Source: Flavobacterium gillisiae (GTDB lineage: Bacteria > Bacteroidota > Bacteroidia > Flavobacteriales > Flavobacteriaceae). Taken from it: a DNA stretch of 64,000 nt. The translations under genes were made by a program, and so were the position numbers. Positions 1 to 9,564 of the stretch are shown here, in pieces. The stretch lies in contig NZ_FNRD01000002.1 of assembly GCF_900107635.1 (NCBI RefSeq), positions 331,585 through 395,584 on the forward strand, written 5' to 3'. Under the pieces are notes generated by a model, which saw nothing but the letters and a program-made list of their open reading frames with translations, was not told the DNA's origin and ran no database searches. Every line of letters begins with the position of its first letter. Position 1 is the first letter of the stretch.

Positions 1-1482
1 TTAAATGGACTTCTATATGTTATTGAACGACTTCCTGTAGGAATTGAAGAATGTAGATTTATTAACCTTACCTCTGATGAAGGGTATTCTAAATCTCATT
101 TTCAAGCAATTGTTCCTCCTAAAAGAAGAAGAAATTGCTATCGTATTGATGAAGAACAAATGAATGTGGAAATCACAAGAGGCCGTTCAGATATTTATGA
201 TATTTTGACGCACCTGACTTTTATATTTATAGAATCACACAAAATTAGAAACCGAGTTTTACTTGATGATGCAGGAGAGGTTTCCCGTGACTGGATGAAA
301 CTAGAAGCTGCTGTGGCTCAAAATAAAAAACTAACACTTGTAGAAAAAGAGAAAGCAATTTCTCATGCCGCTAATATTCTTGGAAGAACTTTTGAGGAAG
401 TATTGGACATATATGATGCTTTTGGATCTACTGCAGCACCTGATCGTTTTTTGCATGTGATTTTCTGGTTAGGGAAATTAGCAATAGAAGAGATTACTGA
501 TAATAATAAAAGAGTCATTACTTTTAGCCCTATTTTAAGAGAACGTTTAGGACACCACATCCATGGTGAAATATGGGCAACCAACATCAAGGAAGTCTTA
601 AAAGAAAACGGACTTTTAGACCGACCTATTCATGTCATCAGTGCCAATATGCACTCGGTTATGAATTCTATTTTTGCTACCACAGCCTTAAAAACAAATT
701 TCAAAGACAAATCTGACTTCTTTATTTATGAAGAATTAAGTAAATCAGGAGCAAATGAAGTTCGAAATATAGTGGAGGGAATCGCCTTGAAACAGGGGAT
801 GATTTCGCTACCAGATACTTCAGGAACGAACATTGATGTACAAATTTTTGATACTGCCAAGATTAATTGGGCCAACTCATCCTTTCCAAAAGCCAAATTC
901 GGGGATAAAGAACCGGTATTAATCGTAATGGATTATGCTTTTGGTGAGCAAGCTTACGAAACTATTGATGAGTTATTAAAACCATTCAAAAAAGACACTT
1001 TACTGAATGTAGAATCGGTTTCTATTATGGGAAAAGCAGGTATTCTTGAAGGAGGAAAGGGAGATATCATGATTCCGAATGCACATATCAATGAGGGAAC
1101 GGCAGATAATTATTTTTTCCATAATGAATTAACCGCTGATATGTTTGTAAACAACGGTATTGAAGTTTTTGCAGGACCAATGGTTACGGTACTTGGAACA
1201 TCATTGCAAAACAAGGATTTATTGAAATTTTTCCATGAATCAACTTGGGGAGTTATTGGATTAGAGATGGAAGGTTCTTATTATCAAAAAGCCATTCAAT
1301 CGGCTTCTAAAATTAGAAAAAGTGTTCCACATGATATCAAAGTGAGATATGCTTATTACGCTTCGGATAATCCACTAGAAACAGGAAGCACATTGGCTTC
1401 AGGCGGACTAGGAACAACGGGTGTAAAGCCTACTTATTTGATTACGATTAAAATTTTGGAACAAATTTTCAACACAAAATAA
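1..1482 (+). CDS. DUF6909-like protein with nucleoside-phosphorylase-like C-terminus (5' partial)
   Basis: The reading frame is open from base 1, so the gene starts before the window; 493 codons are visible and the internal ATG at 160 is not the true start. I recognise it as a flavobacterial conserved protein of the DUF6909 type. The C-terminal half resembles the purine-nucleoside phosphorylase/nucleosidase fold: a GKAGILEGGKGDIMIP stretch followed by NEGTADNY, later GLEMEGSYY (like the active-site MEG motif of nucleosidases) and YYASDNP in the place of the usual catalytic S/T-D loop. The enzymatic role is inference. It lies 9 bp before the chain-length-like gene and may be co-transcribed with the polysaccharide genes. 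Confidence 0.6.
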   Translation, partial: LNGLLYVIERLPVGIEECRFINLTSDEGYSKSHFQAIVPPKRRRNCYRIDEEQMNVEITRGRSDIYDILTHLTFIFIESHKIRNRVLLDDAGEVSRDWMKLEAAVAQNKKLTLVEKEKAISHAANILGRTFEEVLDIYDAFGSTAAPDRFLHVIFWLGKLAIEEITDNNKRVITFSPILRERLGHHIHGEIWATNIKEVLKENGLLDRPIHVISANMHSVMNSIFATTALKTNFKDKSDFFIYEELSKSGANEVRNIVEGIALKQGMISLPDTSGTNIDVQIFDTAKINWANSSFPKAKFGDKEPVLIVMDYAFGEQAYETIDELLKPFKKDTLLNVESVSIMGKAGILEGGKGDIMIPNAHINEGTADNYFFHNELTADMFVNNGIEVFAGPMVTVLGTSLQNKDLLKFFHESTWGVIGLEMEGSYYQKAIQSASKIRKSVPHDIKVRYAYYASDNPLETGSTLASGGLGTTGVKPTYLITIKILEQIFNTK

Positions 1483-1491
1483 ATTTTTAGG

Positions 1492-2469
1492 ATGAGTACA
1501 AACGTACCCCAAAATAACGATAATCAAGAGATTGATTTATTTCAAATCTCAAAAAAAATAGGAAATCTTTTTCAGGAATTGAATGCATTTATTTTTAGAT
1601 GCATTCAATTTTTTGTAAAAAATGGGGTAATCATTTTAATTCTATTAATCGTTGGATTTGGGTTGGGATATTATTTAGATAAAAATCAAAAGGAATACAA
1701 TCATCAAATTATTGTAGCACCAAATTTTAAATCAACGGATTATCTGTATTCTAAAATTGATTTACTGGCTTCTAAAATTTCTGAAAAAGACGTTCTTTTT
1801 TTGAAGTCTATCGGTATTAATGATCCTTCGCAACTAACCAAAATTTCAATTGAACCTATTGTTGATGTTTATAAATTAATAAGCAATAACGAGCAAAATT
1901 TTGAACTTTTGGAATTAATGGCTCAAAACGGGGATTTAAAAACAATCGTTAAAGAAAGCACCACCAGTAAGAACTATAATTTTCATACCATAATTCTTTC
2001 AACAAATGGAGTGACGCGTCAAAGTGATTTTATCGATCCAATATTGAATTATTTAAATAGCAGTAGTTATTTTCAGGAAATACAAAAGATTTCAGTTGGT
2101 AACATTCAGCAAAAGATCAAAGAAAAAGAAGCTACTGTTTTACAAATTGACGGAATAGTAAACGCATTTTCAAATCGGAACGGGAACGCGCAAAACAGCG
2201 ATAAACTGATTTATTACAATGAAAACTCCCAACTAAATGATATTATTAAGACAAAAGATTCGTTAGTAAATGTTTTGGGAACATTAAAGATTGATTTATT
2301 CAATGCGAGAAAAGTCATCAATGACAATGCTGTAATTTTGAATATTAAAAACAATAAATCTATTAATGGAAAAATGAAATTAGTTCTACCAATACTGTTT
2401 ACTTCCCTATTTATTATTTTTGGATTCATCCTCTCGTTTTATAAAAGTCAATCGTTGAACGCAAAATAA
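1492..2469 (+). CDS. Wzz-like chain-length/polysaccharide co-polymerase protein
   Basis: A 325-residue inner-membrane protein with a short cytoplasmic N-terminus, a TM segment at about residues 46-65, a long periplasmic region and a second TM at about 297-317. This two-TM hairpin is the topology of Wzz-type polysaccharide co-polymerases, which set polymer chain length with Wzy. There is no fused tyrosine kinase and no Tyr-rich tail. Position directly before a flippase supports the role. Primary-sequence similarity to classic Wzz is weak, so the call rests on topology and context. The ATG at 1492 follows an AG-containing leader 9 bp after the previous stop. Confidence 0.6.
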   Translation: MSTNVPQNNDNQEIDLFQISKKIGNLFQELNAFIFRCIQFFVKNGVIILILLIVGFGLGYYLDKNQKEYNHQIIVAPNFKSTDYLYSKIDLLASKISEKDVLFLKSIGINDPSQLTKISIEPIVDVYKLISNNEQNFELLELMAQNGDLKTIVKESTTSKNYNFHTIILSTNGVTRQSDFIDPILNYLNSSSYFQEIQKISVGNIQQKIKEKEATVLQIDGIVNAFSNRNGNAQNSDKLIYYNENSQLNDIIKTKDSLVNVLGTLKIDLFNARKVINDNAVILNIKNNKSINGKMKLVLPILFTSLFIIFGFILSFYKSQSLNAK

Positions 2470-2546
2470 ATATCCATATATCGAATAAGACAGCAAAGAA
2501 ATTGTTTTCGAATTTAACTGAAATTAATGGGTTATCAGATATAAAT

Positions 2547-3857
2547 ATGTTGAAAATAATTAGTCACTATCTTCAAAAAATAAGACAAAATCCCTTTATT
2601 CTACAAAGTTTAATTACGCTGGTATTGCGGGTTATTGGCGTATTTATTTTGTTTGGATTTACTTTATTTCTCACAAAAAACTTTGATCCAAAGACGGTAG
2701 GTCAATACGATTTTGTCCGTTCATTTTTATTAGTAATAGGTAGTATCAGCCTGTTGGGGTGCGACCAGTCTATTCTGTATTTTAGAGGAAGATTGAAAAT
2801 TTCGAATGCTTCAAGTGATCTACGAAGTATTTACATAAAAATGGTAGGTATCGTATTTTCAATGTCTGTCTTTTTATTTGTAATAGTTTTAAGCCTAGAG
2901 AAAGAGTTTATAAATACTTTTTTTGCAGATGAAGGAGTCTATCTAATTCTTTTGAAAGCAACTGGAATTTTATTTTTTTACGCACTAACAACACTAAACA
3001 TTGAGGTTTTCAGAGCCTTGGATCATTTGTATGTAGCTGAATTATTTAGGAATACCATAAAATACATTCCGGTTATAATTGGTGCCGTTATACTCTATTA
3101 TTTTTATGATGAAACTTATTTGGTTGATGTGTTTCTCTTTGGATTTGTAATTCTTTCCCTGATAACAACAAGCTTAACGTTTTATTATTTCACTCGAAAT
3201 CCCGACAAAAATGAAGATGAGGCTATTTCATATAAAGAAATAATTACCAAATCGTACCCTATTGCTATTAGCGGGATGGCTTTATTTTTATTGATGAGTT
3301 TTGATATTATGTTTTTAAAGAAATATAGAGACGACGCTAGTGTTGCATTTTATGCTTTGGCAGTTAAATTTATGACTATTGTATCGATGGTAATTATTAC
3401 TGTAAACATTACCATTTCGACAAAAATAGCCGAATATTTTTCGACTAGAAATACTAATGAACTTAATAAAATACTAAGAAATAGTTCGAGGATGATTTTT
3501 ATACTGACTTTACCGGCGACCATTATTATTTGTTTGTTTTCTGAATCCGTTTTGGGTTTTTTTGGAAAAGACTATATTGCCGCTAAAGATACCTTGCTTA
3601 TTCTGATGATTGGTCAAGGTATCTGTTCCGCTTTTGGAGCGGTTCCGGTTTATTTAAATATGACTGGAAGACAAAATATTTTCCAAATCATACTAATTCT
3701 CGCTGTTGGGGTTAATTTTGTTTTAAATAGGTTCTTAATACCAGATTATGGAATGACGGGAGCGGCAATTGCTTTTGTTTTAAGTTCGCTTTTTTGGAAT
3801 ATTAGTGCAGCAGTAGTAATTTATAGAAAAGACAAGGTGAAGGTTTTTTTGAATTAA
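2547..3857 (+). CDS. Polysaccharide flippase (Wzx/MATE-like)
   Basis: Polytopic membrane protein with about 12-14 predicted helices, of the oligosaccharide flippase family that moves undecaprenyl-linked repeat units across the inner membrane. The N-terminal part (TLVLRVIGVFILFGFTLF, then a GQYDF loop) is typical of Wzx proteins, where a conserved G-x-Y/F-D/S loop follows helix 1. The frame can be read from a TTG at 2502, but the ATG at 2547 gives a normal 436-residue protein and is preferred. It sits in the forward polysaccharide operon between the chain-length-like gene and a GT4 gene. Confidence 0.82.
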   Translation: MLKIISHYLQKIRQNPFILQSLITLVLRVIGVFILFGFTLFLTKNFDPKTVGQYDFVRSFLLVIGSISLLGCDQSILYFRGRLKISNASSDLRSIYIKMVGIVFSMSVFLFVIVLSLEKEFINTFFADEGVYLILLKATGILFFYALTTLNIEVFRALDHLYVAELFRNTIKYIPVIIGAVILYYFYDETYLVDVFLFGFVILSLITTSLTFYYFTRNPDKNEDEAISYKEIITKSYPIAISGMALFLLMSFDIMFLKKYRDDASVAFYALAVKFMTIVSMVIITVNITISTKIAEYFSTRNTNELNKILRNSSRMIFILTLPATIIICLFSESVLGFFGKDYIAAKDTLLILMIGQGICSAFGAVPVYLNMTGRQNIFQIILILAVGVNFVLNRFLIPDYGMTGAAIAFVLSSLFWNISAAVVIYRKDKVKVFLN

Positions 3858-3900
3858 TGATTAATCGGTCACCCAATATTTACACTAGAAGAAATTACTA

Positions 3901-4995
3901 ATGAGAATAGTACATATTATAAATAGTTTGGAGTCAGGAGGAGCTGAAAAACTGGTGTTGGATACATTGCCTCTTTATAATAAAAAGAGCGTTAAGGTTG
4001 ACTTGCTGGTATTAAATGGTGTAGATTATCCATTTATGAAGGCTTTAAAGGCATCGGGATGTTGTTCTATCTTTTCATTAGGGTTTCGTTCTCGCTATAA
4101 TCCAATACATATATTTAAAATCATTCCCTTTTTAAAAAACTATGATGTTGCACATGTTCATTTATTTCCAGCTCAGTATTGGGTGGTATTAGCAAAATTA
4201 GTATCGGGTTCTAAAATAAAATTAGTTTATACGGAGCACAGTACCTCTAGTAGAAGAGTAAGGAGTCGTATTTTTAAAAGTATAGACCCGTTCTTTTATA
4301 AACAATACCAAAAAATAGTTTGTATCACTGAAACAGTAGGTGATGTTGTTAAAAAACACACTGGATTAACAGATTCAAATATTGAGGTCATAAATAATGG
4401 CGTGCCAATCGACACGTTTAAAAATAGTATTCCTAGAGATAGATTTGATTTTTTTCCAAATGCCAATTCGAACCTTAAAATAATCATTCAGGTTTCCAGT
4501 TTTAAAGAGCCAAAGGATCAGGCTACCTTGATACGGGCGATGTCTTATTTATCAAGTGATGTAAAACTGTTATTGGTGGGAGAAGGACTTTTGCAACAGC
4601 AATGTAAGGAACTGGCAAAAGAATTAAATGTTGATGACCGAGTATTGTTTCTTGGAATAAGGATGGATGTACCAGAATTATTTAAAATGGCCGATATAGT
4701 GGTACTTTCGTCAAACTATGAAGGATTTTCATTGGCTTCTATTGAAGGGATGGCATCAGGGAAACCACTTATTGCTTCTAATGTAGACTGTTTAACAACA
4801 ATTGTTAAAGATGCTGGTATCTTATTTAAACCAGGTGACGCTAAAGAACTTTCGAGTTATATTGATAAACTCTGTACAAATAACATATATTACCAAGATG
4901 TTGCAAACAGATGCCAGCAAAGGGCAGAGCAATACGATATTAAATTTATGGTGGATCAACACATTGAATTGTATACCGGATTATATAACCTATGA
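3901..4995 (+). CDS. Glycosyltransferase family 4
   Basis: 364-residue cytosolic or membrane-associated GT-B glycosyltransferase. The N-terminal Rossmann half starts with MRIVHIINSLESGGAEK, the acceptor-side Gly-rich loop of GT4 enzymes. The C-terminal half has the nucleotide-sugar site NYEGFSLASIEGMASGKP with the E-x7-E pair at residues 274 and 282. It probably adds one sugar of the polysaccharide repeat unit; donor and acceptor cannot be read from the sequence. The stop overlaps the next start by four bases (ATGA), showing translational coupling. Confidence 0.88.
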   Translation: MRIVHIINSLESGGAEKLVLDTLPLYNKKSVKVDLLVLNGVDYPFMKALKASGCCSIFSLGFRSRYNPIHIFKIIPFLKNYDVAHVHLFPAQYWVVLAKLVSGSKIKLVYTEHSTSSRRVRSRIFKSIDPFFYKQYQKIVCITETVGDVVKKHTGLTDSNIEVINNGVPIDTFKNSIPRDRFDFFPNANSNLKIIIQVSSFKEPKDQATLIRAMSYLSSDVKLLLVGEGLLQQQCKELAKELNVDDRVLFLGIRMDVPELFKMADIVVLSSNYEGFSLASIEGMASGKPLIASNVDCLTTIVKDAGILFKPGDAKELSSYIDKLCTNNIYYQDVANRCQQRAEQYDIKFMVDQHIELYTGLYNL

Positions 4996-6056
4996 GGAGA
5001 TTAGTAAAAAAAAATAAAGCGGCTTTTATGCTGTTGCTTATTTGCAACTTAGTTGTTGCAGTGCTGGCATTTTACGTATTACCCAAACGGTTTTTTTACG
5101 ACGCTACTCTTATTGCATTCGATAGAGGGAATGAGATTGGTTTTTTAGGAAGTTATCCCCTTACCATTTTATTTTACAAAATAACAGGTTTACGTTATTT
5201 ACCTTTTCCCTTGATTGCATTAATTCAATATCCCATTCTTGCTTATGTTTTATATAAAATAGGCGTGCCTGATAATTTTGAAAAGATTAATGTTAAGAAC
5301 CTTCTGGTTTATTTAGGGTTTTTTATGATGGCTATTTTTATGTCGATGCCTTCGAAGGAGTTTATTACTTATTTGTATTTAGCGCTTATTGTATTTATTT
5401 ATAAGAGTGAGAGTATCTCTTTCAAGAAATCAGTTTTTTTATCTTTATTTCTATTGGGGGTTTTGGGAGCTTTTTATCGCCCGTACTTTTTATTAATACC
5501 TATTATTGCATTTGGGATGTATTTAGTGAGTTATATCAATTTTAAGAATAAAACGCTAACCACTATTTTTTACGGACTTTGTATCGCTGTTTTTTTGTCA
5601 TTAAGTTATGGTGTACTGAAAGGACAGTATCTTTCTGAAAGTAGTAGGGAAGTAGTTAATAGTGGGAGAGTACGGTCACAAGATGCTAACTCCATGATCG
5701 TTTCTCCGCTTAAACCAGACACTTGGTATGGCGAAACCGTGGGTATTGTCTATGGTTTTTTTACGGTCAATTTTCCTGTAAATGGCTTAAAACACCTTTT
5801 ATCTCCTCAGATCATTGCGTTCGTTATTTGGCAAATTTTATTGTTTTATATTCTTCTAGTTCGCTTTTCACGTTGTTTAAAGAATAGAAAAGAACAGGAA
5901 TACGAACTGTGGATATTACTTATTTTATTTTCATATTTTATTGTTCAAGGGGTTTTTGAACCCGATTTAGGAACCGCCATTCGTCATAAAATAGGAGTGT
6001 TTCCTTTAATTTACTATGCCTTATACTATGAACATTTCAGAAAAGAACTTCAATAA
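4992..6056 (+). CDS. Polytopic membrane protein, possible polysaccharide polymerase (EpsG/Wzy-like)
   Basis: 354 residues, mostly hydrophobic, with roughly ten membrane segments and a positively charged N-terminus. No firm family motif is visible. Position inside the glycosyltransferase/flippase operon, and an RHKIGVFPLIYYAL ending like that of other polymerase-type membrane proteins, suggest a polymerase or an exporter accessory. It overlaps the upstream GT4 gene by 4 bp and the downstream Wzy/WaaL-like gene by 41 bp if that gene starts at 6016. With that second polymerase/ligase-like protein next door, one of the two could be the Wzy and the other a ligase. Confidence 0.5.
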   Translation: MRRLVKKNKAAFMLLLICNLVVAVLAFYVLPKRFFYDATLIAFDRGNEIGFLGSYPLTILFYKITGLRYLPFPLIALIQYPILAYVLYKIGVPDNFEKINVKNLLVYLGFFMMAIFMSMPSKEFITYLYLALIVFIYKSESISFKKSVFLSLFLLGVLGAFYRPYFLLIPIIAFGMYLVSYINFKNKTLTTIFYGLCIAVFLSLSYGVLKGQYLSESSREVVNSGRVRSQDANSMIVSPLKPDTWYGETVGIVYGFFTVNFPVNGLKHLLSPQIIAFVIWQILLFYILLVRFSRCLKNRKEQEYELWILLILFSYFIVQGVFEPDLGTAIRHKIGVFPLIYYALYYEHFRKELQ

Positions 6057-7332
6057 AATTTTCAATATTTTTCTGTTTCTAATTGCAAGTACCATGATTT
6101 TTAGAAAACCATGTACTTGGATTATTATTGGATTTGTCTTGTTTAATTTATGCTTTATAAAAAAATTAAAACACACTCGATTAGCAATACTATTGGGTTT
6201 GGTTATTGCTTCACCACTACTATTAGAAATTTTACTTTTTTGGAATAATGATTCTTTTGGAGAAGGATTGAAATCGATGGAAAAAAGTATTTCGTTGCTA
6301 CTCTTTCCCGTGTTTATTCTGGGTAATTATAAGCGGGTACAATTTATTAAATTACTGCAATTTTATAGCTATACAACTACTGTGATTGTATTGTTTTTCT
6401 TTATTCGGTTTATTGTCGTTTATCCGGACTTGATAGATAAATATTTAGGCGGTACTGATTTATGGGAAATGGGGTATAGTTTTTCTAATTCTATCGGAAT
6501 TCATGCACCGGCGCTCAATATGCATCTTGCTTTTGTAGCGATTATTAGTATGTATTTTGTTGTTTATTCTTTTCGAAAAAATGAAAACGTAGCGTATAAA
6601 TTACTCAGAATATTGGTTTTGGCTCTTTCTTTTTTCTTTGTGCTTTTTGTAAATACCCGAATGGCTCTTTTTAACGTAATTGCTGGTACAATCATCATTT
6701 TTTTCTACGAAGTCATACGATATTATAATTTTAAGAAAGTCGCTGCAATCATAACTTTTGGGGCTGTTTTGTTAGGAGGAATCCTTTTCCTGTTCATCAA
6801 AAACAATCCCTATATGAAAGAGAAATATAGCACGGTAACATTTGCTTATATGGATAAAGTGGGCAAACTAGATGAGATTGAAAACCCGGAAGCAAAAGTT
6901 TTTAATTCATTTGTTACGCGCGTGTCCATTTGGAAATCTGCTTGGGAACTGTCCTTAGATCATCTACCTTTTGGAGTTGGTGCTTCAGATGGGAAACCGG
7001 AATTATTTAAATATTATAAACAAACCAACCAGCATTTTCTGGCAAAATATGAATTTCCAACACACAATCAGTTTCTGGATTTTCTATTAAAATTTGGAAT
7101 CCTGGGCCCAATGGTAGTTTTTTTATACATTTTTACGATCGGCTATTTAGGATATGATTTAAAAAATGCAATTATTCTCTCCTTCTTTATTCTCTTTTTG
7201 ACTTCTAATCTTACGGATGATTTTCTATTGCGCTTTGATGGAATCGCTTTCAGCGGATTTTGGTTTTCTGTCTTCGGAAGTTTTTGGTTGCAAGAGAAAG
7301 CTACTGCTTGTAAAGAGCGATTAATTGCTTAA
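6016..7332 (+). CDS. O-antigen polymerase/ligase family membrane protein (Wzy/WaaL-like)
   Basis: 438-residue polytopic protein. Late in the sequence it carries THNQFLDFLLKFGILGP, the H-N-x-(F/Y)-L signature in the large periplasmic loop of Wzy_C/WaaL enzymes, followed by two more helices. Such proteins polymerise undecaprenyl-linked repeats or ligate glycan to a lipid or protein acceptor. The start may be ATG 6016 or ATG 6028; the longer form overlaps the upstream gene by 41 bp. Its last 32 bp overlap, tail to tail, the minus-strand GT4 gene that follows, with no room for a terminator. Confidence 0.78.
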   Translation: MPYTMNISEKNFNKIFNIFLFLIASTMIFRKPCTWIIIGFVLFNLCFIKKLKHTRLAILLGLVIASPLLLEILLFWNNDSFGEGLKSMEKSISLLLFPVFILGNYKRVQFIKLLQFYSYTTTVIVLFFFIRFIVVYPDLIDKYLGGTDLWEMGYSFSNSIGIHAPALNMHLAFVAIISMYFVVYSFRKNENVAYKLLRILVLALSFFFVLFVNTRMALFNVIAGTIIIFFYEVIRYYNFKKVAAIITFGAVLLGGILFLFIKNNPYMKEKYSTVTFAYMDKVGKLDEIENPEAKVFNSFVTRVSIWKSAWELSLDHLPFGVGASDGKPELFKYYKQTNQHFLAKYEFPTHNQFLDFLLKFGILGPMVVFLYIFTIGYLGYDLKNAIILSFFILFLTSNLTDDFLLRFDGIAFSGFWFSVFGSFWLQEKATACKERLIA

Positions 7333-8377
7333 AATTTTTCGTACTGTCAAATAAATCTTGGCATCTTTCTAAGCCTTTTTTTCCAAAACGGCGTCGCACT
7401 TCTTCGTCTTTTAGAATTTCGATATGGTGATCTAATTCAGAGATTTCATTAAAAAGGAAACCGGTTTCATTATGTACTACTACATCTTTATTCCCAATTA
7501 TATTTGTTGCCAAAACAGGTTTCTGCATAGCCATTGCCTCGAGAACTGCAATGGGCAAGCCTTCCCATAGCGAAGTCTGAATATAGATATCAATAGTATT
7601 AAGCGCTATAAGTGCATCTTCTCTATCTAGAAACCAGCCCGTAATTTTTATGTTTGGAGCAGTGAGTAGCGGTCGTAATTCTCCGTCTCCAATCCAAACA
7701 AAATTAAGATTAGAATATCTTAATGCGATTTCATTAAATAGTTCCGGATTCCTAGCTGAAGTTATTCTCCCAACGATGCCAATTGTTAGGACGTTATTGT
7801 CGTTTATAGAACTGTATTTTTGAACCTTTTTAATATCAATTCCGTTTCTAACCAGATGCGACTTTCCTATGGTTTTAGCAATTCCATATTCTGTGTCGCC
7901 ACAAGCGATGGTCGCACCACCAAATATTCGTTGGAAACTACTTTCAATTATGCGATACAATTTTTTAGTAAAACTGGAAGTATCTGTTCGAAGAAATGCA
8001 TAACCATGCGGAGTATAAAACAGCTTTGATTTTTTAAATAATAGAAAACAGGCAACCCTGCCCAAAACTCCTGCTTTTGAAGAATGAAGGTGAATGACAT
8101 CCGGTTGAATTCTTCGAAGTTCCTTAATTAATTGTAATAGTGATTTTAGATCTTGCAAAGGGGAAAATTCGCGAACCATGTTCAGCTCTACAAGCGATAC
8201 TCCTTTTGAAAACTCCTCATTTATTTTTTTTGAGTCAACTTCTTTTCGGTTTGCACTAAAAATAATAGTGGTATCGATATCCTCCTTTATTTCTGAATCA
8301 CCGAAGAAAAAGGATAACTCTTTGAAATAAGTGTTAACTCCTCCTGCAAGTGCTTCAACTATATGGACAACTTTCAA
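7301..8377 (-). CDS. Glycosyltransferase family 4 (reverse-oriented in the polysaccharide locus)
   Basis: 358-residue GT-B enzyme. The start codon is TTG (8375-8377), because the first Rossmann strand MKVVHIVEALAGGVNTY begins exactly there and no ATG is available. Visible motifs are HLHSSKAG near 97-103, TPHGYAF at 122-128 and WEGLPIAVLEAM with the E-x7-E pair at 272 and 280. It resembles GT4 enzymes acting on undecaprenyl-linked sugars. It is transcribed against the surrounding operon and overlaps the Wzy/WaaL-like gene by 32 bp, so the two messages are complementary at their ends. Confidence 0.87.
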   Translation of the reverse strand: MKVVHIVEALAGGVNTYFKELSFFFGDSEIKEDIDTTIIFSANRKEVDSKKINEEFSKGVSLVELNMVREFSPLQDLKSLLQLIKELRRIQPDVIHLHSSKAGVLGRVACFLLFKKSKLFYTPHGYAFLRTDTSSFTKKLYRIIESSFQRIFGGATIACGDTEYGIAKTIGKSHLVRNGIDIKKVQKYSSINDNNVLTIGIVGRITSARNPELFNEIALRYSNLNFVWIGDGELRPLLTAPNIKITGWFLDREDALIALNTIDIYIQTSLWEGLPIAVLEAMAMQKPVLATNIIGNKDVVVHNETGFLFNEISELDHHIEILKDEEVRRRFGKKGLERCQDLFDSTKNFKQLIALYKQ

Positions 8378-8552
8378 ATTAGATAATTTTGTTTCTGTAA
8401 AAATATATAAAATTGACTAGGAATAGTGTTATTCAGGAATGTAATATGGGAGATAATGTGAAATTAGTGGCGGTTTTTCTTATTTGAACGAGGTACCGCA
8501 ACTACTATATTATTAAATGTTTTTTAATACCTTGCAACTGTAAAATTTATTT

Positions 8553-9536
8553 ATGAAAAGGATACTTATCACTGGTGCAGCCGGATTTTTGGGATCACAT
8601 TTATGTGACCGTTTTATTAAAGAAGGTTATTTTGTTATTGGCATGGATAATCTCATCACAGGAGATTTAAAGAATATAGAACATCTATTCAAACTGGAAA
8701 ATTTTGAATTTTATCATCACGATATTACAAAATTCGTTCATGTTCCAGGTCAGTTGGATTATATCTTGCATTTTGCCTCACCAGCAAGTCCTATCGATTA
8801 TTTAAAAATTCCAATTCAAACACTAAAAGTGGGTTCTCTTGGAACCCATAATCTTTTAGGTTTGGCACGCGTTAAAAAAGCTCGAATTCTTATTGCTTCC
8901 ACATCGGAGGTTTATGGAGACCCATTAGTTCATCCACAAACGGAGGAATACTATGGTAATGTAAATACAATAGGACCTAGAGGAGTTTATGACGAAGCAA
9001 AACGTTTTCAGGAATCCATAACGATGGCCTATCATACTTTTCACGGAGTAGAGACCAGAATTGTACGTATATTTAATACTTATGGCCCAAGAATGCGACT
9101 TAATGATGGAAGAGTTATTCCTGCTTTTATTGGTCAGGCTTTGCGTGGTGAAGACCTAACTATTTTTGGCGACGGAATGCAAACTCGTTCTTTTTGCTAT
9201 GTAGATGATCAGGTAGAAGGTATTTTTAGATTATTGCATTCAGACTATGTGTATCCAGTAAATATTGGGAATCCGGATGAAATTACAATCAAAGATTTTG
9301 CAGATGAAATTATAAAACTGACCGGAACGAATCAAAAAGTGGTTTATTTCCCTTTGCCTGTTAATGACCCGTTGCAGCGCCAACCTGACATTACTAAAGC
9401 AAGAGAATTATTGGGCTGGGAAGCTACAGTAAACCGTGCTGAAGGAATGAAAATCACCTACGATTATTTCAGATCAATGTCTAAAGAGGAACTTTCTAAA
9501 GAAGAACACAAAGACTTTTCAAGTTATATTAAATAA
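8553..9536 (+). CDS. UDP-glucuronate decarboxylase (UDP-xylose synthase) family SDR
   Basis: 327-residue extended short-chain dehydrogenase. NAD binding is shown by GAAGFLGSH at 8-16, and the catalytic set by STSEVYGDP (T117, E119) and YDEAKR (Y146, K150). The D-E variant around the Tyr-x3-Lys motif, with HFASPASP at 73-80, is characteristic of UXS enzymes, which turn UDP-glucuronate into UDP-xylose with CO2 release. The product would feed the glycosyltransferases of this locus. It begins a second forward transcription unit after a 175-bp gap containing the divergent control region with the reversed GT4 gene. Confidence 0.9.
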   Translation: MKRILITGAAGFLGSHLCDRFIKEGYFVIGMDNLITGDLKNIEHLFKLENFEFYHHDITKFVHVPGQLDYILHFASPASPIDYLKIPIQTLKVGSLGTHNLLGLARVKKARILIASTSEVYGDPLVHPQTEEYYGNVNTIGPRGVYDEAKRFQESITMAYHTFHGVETRIVRIFNTYGPRMRLNDGRVIPAFIGQALRGEDLTIFGDGMQTRSFCYVDDQVEGIFRLLHSDYVYPVNIGNPDEITIKDFADEIIKLTGTNQKVVYFPLPVNDPLQRQPDITKARELLGWEATVNRAEGMKITYDYFRSMSKEELSKEEHKDFSSYIK

Positions 9537-9564
9537 CAATAAATAGAGAGTGTAATAGCTAATC

